From positions 1 to 8,827 of the forward strand of contig JBJMHP010000126.1 of the NCBI GenBank assembly GCA_045807325.1: 8,827 nucleotides of DNA. The letters are read 5' to 3'. The notes under the pieces were generated by a model. It did not search any database and was not told where the DNA came from. It was given only the letters and a program-made list of their open reading frames with translations. The translations under genes were made by a program, and so were the position numbers. The stretch is from CALGFH01 sp045807325 (GTDB lineage Bacteria > Actinomycetota > CALGFH01). Below, in pieces: positions 4,758-8,827 of this stretch; the first letter of the stretch is position 1; the number at the start of each line of letters is the position of its first letter.

Positions 4758-6158
4758 ATGGCGCACACCACCAATCCCGGACCCTTCTTCTCCCGTGTCC
4801 CGAGGGCGCACGCCGCCTCCCAGCCGTTCACCTACCCGCTCCAGCGCGAGTGGGTCGAGCCGGACTGGCGGCGGCTGCCCGGCTTCCGCGACGTGACCCG
4901 GGCGGAGTGGGAGACGGCCCAGTGGCAGCGGGCCCACACCGTCAAGAACCTGCGCCAGCTGCTGGCCACCTTCGGCGACCTGTTCCCTGTCGACCTGCTG
5001 GCCTCGATCGAACGGGACCAGGCCGAGCGGGCCACGATGTCGATGCTGCTCCCGCCCCAGATGCTCAACACCATGGACGAGCGGGACCTCTGGAACGACC
5101 CGGTGCGCCATTACATGCTCCCGGCCTTCGACGACCGCGACGCCCAGTGGCCCAGCCACCCGCTGTCGGCCCGCGACAGCCTGCACGAGGCCGACATGTG
5201 GGCGGTGGAGGGCCTCACCCACCGCTACCCCACCAAGGTCCTGGCCGAGCTGCTGCCCACCTGCCCCCAGTACTGCGGCCACTGCACCCGCATGGACCTG
5301 GTCGGCAACTCCACCCCCCAGGTGGCCAAGTACAAGTTCGAGGTCAAGCAGCCGGCCCGCCACGAGCAGATCCTGGACTACCTGCGCCGCACCCCCAGCG
5401 TCCGCGACGTGGTCGTGTCCGGCGGGGACGTGGCCAACCTGCCCATCAGGGTCCTGGAGCAGTTCGTCTCGGCCCTGCTGGACCTCGACAACATCCGCGA
5501 CATCCGCCTGGCCTCCAAGGGCCTGATGGGCCTGCCCCAGCACTTCCTCCAGGACGACGTCCTGGCCGGCCTGGACCGGCTGGCCACCAAGGCCAACCAG
5601 CGCGGGGTCGACCTGGCCCTGCACACCCACGTGAACCACGCCAACCAGCTCACCCCGCTGGTCGCCACGGCCACCGGGGCCCTGCACGACATGGGCTTCC
5701 GCGACGTGCGCAACCAGGGGGTCCTGCTGCGAGGGGTCAACGCCAGCCCCAAGGACCTGCTGGAGCTCTGCTTCACCCTGCTCGACCGGGCCAAGGTCAT
5801 GCCGTACTACTTCTACGTCTGCGACATGATCCCCAACTCCGAGCACTGGCGGACCTCGATCGCCGAGGCCCAGGAGCTGCAGCACGCGATCATGGGCTAC
5901 CTGCCCGGCTTCGCCACCCCGAGGGTGGTGGCCGACATCCCCTTCGTCGGCAAGCGCTGGGTCCACCAGGTCGAGGCCTACGACCGCGAGAAGGGCATCT
6001 CCTACTGGACCAAGAACTACCGCACCGGCATCGAGTTCGACGACCCCGACGCCCTCAGCCGCCGCTACGAGTACTACGACCCCATCCGCACCCTCCCCGA
6101 AAGCGGCAAGGAGTACTGGCGCAAGTTCGGCGTCCCCGACACCGTCCCGGTCACCTGA
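4758..6158 (+). CDS. kamA: Lysine 2,3-aminomutase family radical SAM/PLP enzyme (KamA)
   Basis: This 466-aa enzyme is of the KamA family, whose type member interconverts L-lysine and L-beta-lysine using a [4Fe-4S] cluster, S-adenosylmethionine and PLP. The radical SAM motif is C169-x3-C173-x2-C176 in TCPQYCGHCTRMD. VVVSGGDVANLP (~215-226) is the SAM-binding GGD segment. The PLP lysine is probably Lys399 in VADIPFVGKRWV; in clostridial KamA the equivalent Lys sits in a glycine-rich GGGGK loop, so this is a variant. The N-terminus (VEPDWRRLPGFRDVT, TMSMLLPPQMLNTM) and C-terminus (EKGISYWTKNYRTGIE) match the actinobacterial branch I remember, as does the length. The reaction is inferred by family; substrate specificity (lysine, glutamate or other) is not settled by these motifs. 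No beta-lysine acetyltransferase (ablB) or lysine-fermentation genes are adjacent, so the product's fate is unknown. ATG 4758 has AAAGG 8 nt upstream. Confidence 0.88.
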   Translation: MAHTTNPGPFFSRVPRAHAASQPFTYPLQREWVEPDWRRLPGFRDVTRAEWETAQWQRAHTVKNLRQLLATFGDLFPVDLLASIERDQAERATMSMLLPPQMLNTMDERDLWNDPVRHYMLPAFDDRDAQWPSHPLSARDSLHEADMWAVEGLTHRYPTKVLAELLPTCPQYCGHCTRMDLVGNSTPQVAKYKFEVKQPARHEQILDYLRRTPSVRDVVVSGGDVANLPIRVLEQFVSALLDLDNIRDIRLASKGLMGLPQHFLQDDVLAGLDRLATKANQRGVDLALHTHVNHANQLTPLVATATGALHDMGFRDVRNQGVLLRGVNASPKDLLELCFTLLDRAKVMPYYFYVCDMIPNSEHWRTSIAEAQELQHAIMGYLPGFATPRVVADIPFVGKRWVHQVEAYDREKGISYWTKNYRTGIEFDDPDALSRRYEYYDPIRTLPESGKEYWRKFGVPDTVPVT

Positions 6159-6210
6159 GCGCCCAAGCCGCCCCTCGCGGCATCCGACGGTCGACGAGGC
6201 GCTTGGGCGC
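6159..6210. terminator. Long hairpin terminator between convergent genes
   Basis: Arms GCGCCCAAGC (6159-6168) and GCTTGGGCGC (6201-6210) pair perfectly over 10 bp. They are reinforced by an inner stem, CCTCG (6173-6177) with CGAGG (6195-6199). It begins at the base after the kamA stop and lies before the end of the convergent MarR gene. There is no T-run on either strand, which is common for actinobacterial hairpin terminators. It may act in both directions. Confidence 0.65.
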
Positions 6211-6304
6211 CTCCGCTACCTTCGGGCCAACGGCCCCTCGCCCCAGGCCTTCACCCTCCGGCGCAGGTTCGACCCGGACGGCCGGCCCTCGGCGCGACGA
6301 GGGC
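6211..6304. other. Short convergent spacer with a second small hairpin
   Basis: This stretch separates the terminator from the MarR stop. It holds one small inverted repeat, GGGCC-AAC-GGCCC (6224-6236), that may help terminate transcription. Nothing else is recognisable. Confidence 0.3.
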
Positions 6305-6796
6305 TCAGTCGGAGCTGAGGGCGTCGGTGGCGGTCGTGCCGGCGTCGGTGGTGCGGCGGAGGAATCCCGCCAGCAGCTCGAGCTCCTCGTCGGTGTAGCT
6401 CTCGCAGAGCCTGTCCATTGAGCGGTTCATGCCGGCGTAGAGGCGGAACAGCTCGGCGCCGCGATCGCGGAGGGGGCGGATCAGGACGGCGCGGCGGTCG
6501 GAGGGGTCGCGGTCGCGGGTCACCCAGCCGGCGCGCTCCAGGCGGTCGAGGATGCCGGTCATGGTGGCCGGGTGCAGGCCGGCCCGGCGGGCCAGGTCGC
6601 TGGGGGTGAGGGGGCCGTGGCGGGAGAGCATGTCCAGGCACTCCAGGTCGACGTCCTTGAGCCCCAGGCGGGCGCCGACCTGGTGGTTGAGCAGCGTGAG
6701 CTGGCTGTTCAGCTCGCGCAGCCCGTCCTTGACGGCCGTGATCGACCGTCGTCGGCGCCGGGCCGCGTCCCCATCCCTTGTTGATCGTGGACTCAT
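6305..6796 (-). CDS. MarR-family transcriptional regulator
   Basis: This 163-aa protein has the MarR fold. A helical N-terminus carries an Arg-rich patch (RRRRR, ~13-17), the winged helix covers about residues 50-108 (LECLDMLSRHGPLTPSDLARRAGLHPATMTGILDRLERAGWVTR), and the wing has the typical D.R signature DPSDRRAVLIRP (~98-109). A C-terminal dimerisation helix follows (residues ~135-150). MarR dimers bind palindromes and usually repress a divergent operon until a ligand or oxidant releases them. Cys53 and Cys131 are the only cysteines and could sense oxidation, but this is inferred. It is divergent from the SDR and DoxX-like genes across a 58-bp AT-rich gap, the standard layout for local regulation. 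The ATG at 6796-6794 is preferred; another in-frame ATG at 6832-6830 would add 12 residues (MSVHENIWKPYY) and run through the operator. Confidence 0.85.
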   Translation of the reverse strand: MSPRSTRDGDAARRRRRSITAVKDGLRELNSQLTLLNHQVGARLGLKDVDLECLDMLSRHGPLTPSDLARRAGLHPATMTGILDRLERAGWVTRDRDPSDRRAVLIRPLRDRGAELFRLYAGMNRSMDRLCESYTDEELELLAGFLRRTTDAGTTATDALSSD

Positions 6797-6854
6797 ATAG
6801 TATGGTTTCCATATATTCTCGTGGACGGACATAGTGTACCCGAGGGAGCAGCAG
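6788..6854. promoter_or_regulatory. Divergent promoter and probable MarR operator
   Basis: The gap between the MarR start and the SDR start is a pronounced AT-rich island. It contains a 13-bp inverted repeat, TATGG-TTT-CCATA (6801-6813), flanked by further AT steps. A plus-strand promoter candidate is TGGACT (6788-6793), an 18-bp spacer and TATATT (6812-6817), so the repeat lies between -35 and -10 and a bound repressor would block it. The minus-strand promoter must lie in the same segment (candidates around 6797-6815). The Shine-Dalgarno GAGGGAG (6842-6848) is 6 nt before ATG 6855. Binding by the adjacent MarR protein is inferred from position. Confidence 0.55.
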
Positions 6855-7520
6855 ATGAAGCTCACCGTCTTCGCGGCCACCGGCGGGATCGGCCGCCACC
6901 TCCTCGACCAGGGCCTGGCCGCCGGCCACGACGTCACCGCCGTGGCCCGCAACCCGTCGACCCTGCCGGGCGGGGTGCGCACCATGGCCGCCGACCTGGC
7001 GGCGGTCGATCCGGCGACCCTGGAGCCGGCGGTGGCCGGGGCCGACGCCGTGCTCTCCGGCCTCGGGCCGCGGTCCCGCTCCGACGCCGGCATCGCCTCG
7101 GTGGGCACCCGCGCCATCGTCCAGGCGATGCAGGCCACCGGCGTCCGGCGCATCGTGGTCGTCAGCGCCGCCCCGGTCGCCACGGTGGCGTCGCCCGGCC
7201 GGCCCGACCCGCCACGCCACGACCCCGGCGACGGGTTCGTCATGCGCCATCTGCTCGCCCCGGCGCTCGTCGCCGCCCTCCGCGACGTCTACGCCGACCT
7301 GGCCCTGATGGAGGACGTCCTGCGCGACAGCGGCCTGGACTGGACCGCCGTGCGGCCGCCCCGCCTGACCAACCGGCCGGCGGCCGGCACCTACCGGACG
7401 GCCATCGGCCGAAACCTCCGGCGCGGCCTCCTGGTCTCCCGCGCCGACGTCGCCCAGCTGATGCTGGCCGTGCTCGACCGGCCGGAGACGATCGGCCAGA
7501 CCATCGGCATCGCCAACTAG
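6855..7520 (+). CDS. NAD(P)-binding atypical SDR / NmrA-like protein
   Basis: This 221-aa protein has a Rossmann fold of the extended or atypical short-chain dehydrogenase type. It begins MKLTVFAATGGIGRHLL with the dinucleotide-binding TGxxGxxx loop at residues 9-16 (the usual first Gly is Ala). AGHDVTAVARNP follows (~23-34), where an Arg after strand 2 often favours NADP. GADAVLSGLGP and a strand of the type RRIVVVSAAPVA come next. A late block, VYADLALMEDVLRDSGLDWTAVRPPRLTN, is typical of the NmrA/SDR_a5-like group with biliverdin-reductase-B-like folds. Such proteins reduce quinones, flavins or other small molecules or sense NAD(P)H; the substrate is not identified. Start ATG 6855 has GAGGGAG 6 nt upstream. 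It is divergent from the MarR gene and followed after 30 bp by the DoxX-like gene, probably in one operon. Confidence 0.82.
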   Translation: MKLTVFAATGGIGRHLLDQGLAAGHDVTAVARNPSTLPGGVRTMAADLAAVDPATLEPAVAGADAVLSGLGPRSRSDAGIASVGTRAIVQAMQATGVRRIVVVSAAPVATVASPGRPDPPRHDPGDGFVMRHLLAPALVAALRDVYADLALMEDVLRDSGLDWTAVRPPRLTNRPAAGTYRTAIGRNLRRGLLVSRADVAQLMLAVLDRPETIGQTIGIAN

Positions 7521-7550
7521 CCGGACCGGCACGGAGCGCCGGGGCTCGCC

Positions 7551-7922
7551 GTGGACACCGCCTACCTGGTCGTGGCCATCCTGGCCATCGCCGCCAACGC
7601 CTTCTCGGGCATCGCCGCCCTCGCCCACTTCCGGCCGATCCTCCCCGCCATGGCCAGGGCCGGCGTGCCCGAGTCGTGGCTGACCTTCCCGATCGGCACC
7701 CTCAAGACGGCCGGCGCGGCCGGCCTGCTGCTCGGCCTGGCCGGGGTGCCGCTGATCGGCACGGCGGCCGCCGTCGGGCTGGTGCTGTTCTTCGTCTGCG
7801 CCGTCTACACCCACATCCGGGCCGGCGACTACTCGCCCCAGTTCGGCCTGGCGATCGGGTTCCTGTTACTGGCCATGGCCACCCTGGGCCTGGGACTGCC
7901 GTCGGCCCTCAAGAGTGTCTGA
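7551..7922 (+). CDS. DoxX-like family membrane protein
   Basis: This 123-aa protein has about four hydrophobic helices: near residues 3-27, 45-62, 66-87 and 97-117. The middle segment TFPIGTLKTAGAAGLLLGLAGVPLIGTAAAVGLVLFFVCAVYTHIRAGD is the pattern of the DoxX-like (DoxX_2) family: a Gly/Ala-rich helical pair followed by THxRAGD. Members are often paired with MarR-type repressors and oxidoreductases and are linked in some cases to redox or thiol stress, but no biochemical role is firmly known for this branch. The start GTG 7551 lies 30 bp after the SDR stop and has only a weak upstream purine stretch. It probably shares the SDR transcript and MarR control. Its 3' 94 bp overlap the opposite-strand membrane gene. 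Confidence 0.8.
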   Translation: MDTAYLVVAILAIAANAFSGIAALAHFRPILPAMARAGVPESWLTFPIGTLKTAGAAGLLLGLAGVPLIGTAAAVGLVLFFVCAVYTHIRAGDYSPQFGLAIGFLLLAMATLGLGLPSALKSV

Positions 7923-8740
7923 GGGTCGGCGGCGGCGACCGCGAGCAGGGCGGTTCCGGCGAAGCCCCCGAGGACGAGCGGGGCGACGAAGAGCCCTGGC
8001 ACCAGGATCTGGGGCAGGTGCGGGACGAGCCAGCTGGTGGCGACCTGGACCGTCGTCGACCAGGCCAGCACCAGCAGGGCGCCGCCGGCCGGGCCGGCCT
8101 GGGCGGCCGGCTGGGGCAGGCCGGGCCGGCGGTCGAGGAGGACCAACACCAGCACCACGCCCAGCCCGACGGCGGTGGCCCGCATGGCCACCACCAGGAC
8201 GCCGTACCAGGCCAGGGCCGTCCCGCCCGGGCCGCCCGGCTCGAACCGGGCCAGCCAGCCCAGCCCCACGGCCAGGTCGATCCCCCAGGCGAGGCCGGCG
8301 GCGACCGGGAGGGCGCGCGGCCAGGGCGGCAGCGGGGCCGCCCGGCCGGGCAGGCCCAGGAACGCCCGCAGGTAGCAGGCCAGGGCGGCCACGCCGAGCA
8401 GGCCCTGGGACTGATCCCGCAGGAACAGGCCGAGGGCCCGCCGGACGGATTCGACCGGCGGCCCCCGCTCGGCCGGGCCGAGGACGAGGGCCAGCCCGGC
8501 GCCCAGGGTGGCCAGCAGCAGGCCGGCGAGCATCGGGGCCCGCACCCGGCCGGGACGCTGCCCGGCGGCGCCCCAGAACCAGCCGAGCAGGGCGGCCGCG
8601 GCGGTCAGCTCCAGCACCCGCGCGGCCGAGCCAACCCAGGGGGCGCCGATGAGCTGCGGCGTGAGCGCGGCCAGGACCCAGCGCCCCAGTGCGGCGGCCA
8701 CCGCCAGACCCAGCAGCCAGGCCCGGGGCCCGGGAAGCAC
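7829..8740 (-). CDS. Uncharacterised multi-pass membrane protein, 5' end uncertain
   Basis: This 303-aa reading frame begins at GTG 8740-8738, and upstream codons stay open into the low-complexity end (GTALAG before the GTG), so the true start may be lost. It has roughly eight hydrophobic segments separated by short Arg/Pro loops, for example WLLGLAVAAALGRWVLAAL, LELTAAAALLGWFWGA, APMLAGLLLATLGAGLALVLG, MRATAVGLGVVLVLVLLD and a C-terminal pair around VPGLFVAPLVLGGFAGTALLAVAAA. One loop carries LFLRDQSQGLLGVAALACYLRAF. I do not recognise the family. It ends with a polar tail (DPQTLLRADGSPRPRV...) that lies antisense to the last 94 bp of the DoxX-like gene. That overlap is unusual and could mean that the real stop has been lost to a base error. 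Hydrophobicity and loop charge make this a believable gene rather than a shadow. Confidence 0.6.
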   Translation of the reverse strand: MLPGPRAWLLGLAVAAALGRWVLAALTPQLIGAPWVGSAARVLELTAAAALLGWFWGAAGQRPGRVRAPMLAGLLLATLGAGLALVLGPAERGPPVESVRRALGLFLRDQSQGLLGVAALACYLRAFLGLPGRAAPLPPWPRALPVAAGLAWGIDLAVGLGWLARFEPGGPGGTALAWYGVLVVAMRATAVGLGVVLVLVLLDRRPGLPQPAAQAGPAGGALLVLAWSTTVQVATSWLVPHLPQILVPGLFVAPLVLGGFAGTALLAVAAADPQTLLRADGSPRPRVAMASNRNPIARPNWGE

Positions 8741-8753
8741 ACCGGCGAGGGCC

Positions 8754-8827
<74 letters not shown>

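Noticed and set aside
4494..5966. A 490-codon minus-strand frame opposite the kamA-family gene
   Set aside because: It is antisense to a gene with clear catalytic motifs, and its composition (repetitive V/G/Q/H) is typical of a GC-rich shadow.
4595..6421. A long plus-strand frame in another phase, starting at ATG 4595 in the leader
   Set aside because: It is Pro/Arg/Gly-rich with no domain signature and runs out of phase through the kamA-family gene and its terminator. A short leader peptide from ATG 4595 is not supported by a ribosome binding site.
6797..6832. Upstream start for the MarR protein adding MSVHENIWKPYY
   Set aside because: This start would make the AT-rich inverted repeat coding, lacks a Shine-Dalgarno and leaves almost no promoter space before the divergent SDR gene. 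The ATG at 6796-6794 fits better, but it is not proven.
6216..7814. A 532-codon minus-strand frame spanning the MarR, SDR and DoxX-like genes
   Set aside because: It covers the MarR gene in the wrong phase and the others in antisense, with biased composition and no motif.
7915..8652. A plus-strand 245-codon frame opposite the unidentified membrane protein
   Set aside because: Its translation is almost entirely Arg, Pro, Gly and Ala, the usual shadow of a hydrophobic GC-rich gene. The minus-strand frame has real membrane-helix patterning.

Overview
The window is about 8.7 kb of very GC-rich DNA followed by a degenerate end. Strong third-position G/C bias, GTG starts, a ClpC-type N-domain and an actinobacterial-type KamA all point to an actinomycete, most likely an uncultured or environmental Actinomycetota lineage. 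The last ~70 bases are homopolymer C/G and look like the artefactual end of an assembled contig. No rRNA, tRNA, insertion sequence, CRISPR or integrase is visible.

Layout: (1) 1-250, minus strand, is the 5' part of a predicted exported or membrane-anchored protein cut by the window edge. It is divergent from (2) an orphan multi-pass membrane histidine kinase (547-2385, +) with about ten predicted helices and an intact catalytic core. (3) 2415-3263 (+) is a DUF2236/MpaB-type oxygenase-family protein with a promoter geometry suggesting leaderless translation. (4) 3302-4544 (+) is a two-gene cassette: a ribbon-helix-helix (RHH) protein preceded by a 16-bp palindrome, coupled by a 4-bp stop/start overlap to a 325-aa fusion. 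The fusion has an N-terminal domain that reads like a Doc/Fic toxin domain without its catalytic motif, then a complete double Clp_N domain of ClpC type with no AAA+ ATPase, then a short coiled coil. (5) 4758-6158 (+) is a radical-SAM/PLP lysine 2,3-aminomutase (kamA family) behind a leader dense in inverted repeats and ahead of a long hairpin that probably terminates two convergent transcripts. (6) 6305-7922 is a MarR repressor (minus) facing a NAD(P)-binding SDR/NmrA-like protein and a DoxX-like membrane protein (plus), with an AT-rich inverted repeat in the shared 58-bp promoter: a compact, probably redox- or toxicant-responsive unit. (7) 7829-8740, minus, is an unidentified multi-pass membrane protein that overlaps the DoxX-like gene tail to tail and runs towards the damaged end.

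The most interesting part is the RHH / pseudo-Doc / Clp_N cassette. It looks like a toxin-antitoxin operon whose toxin has lost its active site and been joined to a ClpC substrate- and drug-binding domain. An in-frame ATG with a good Shine-Dalgarno lies exactly at the ClpC Met1 position, so the same gene may also make a free ClpC2-like protein. The two phenylalanines that correspond to the cyclomarin-contacting F2 and F80 of mycobacterial ClpC1 are kept. All family assignments are from reading the sequence and remembered family patterns; no search was run.
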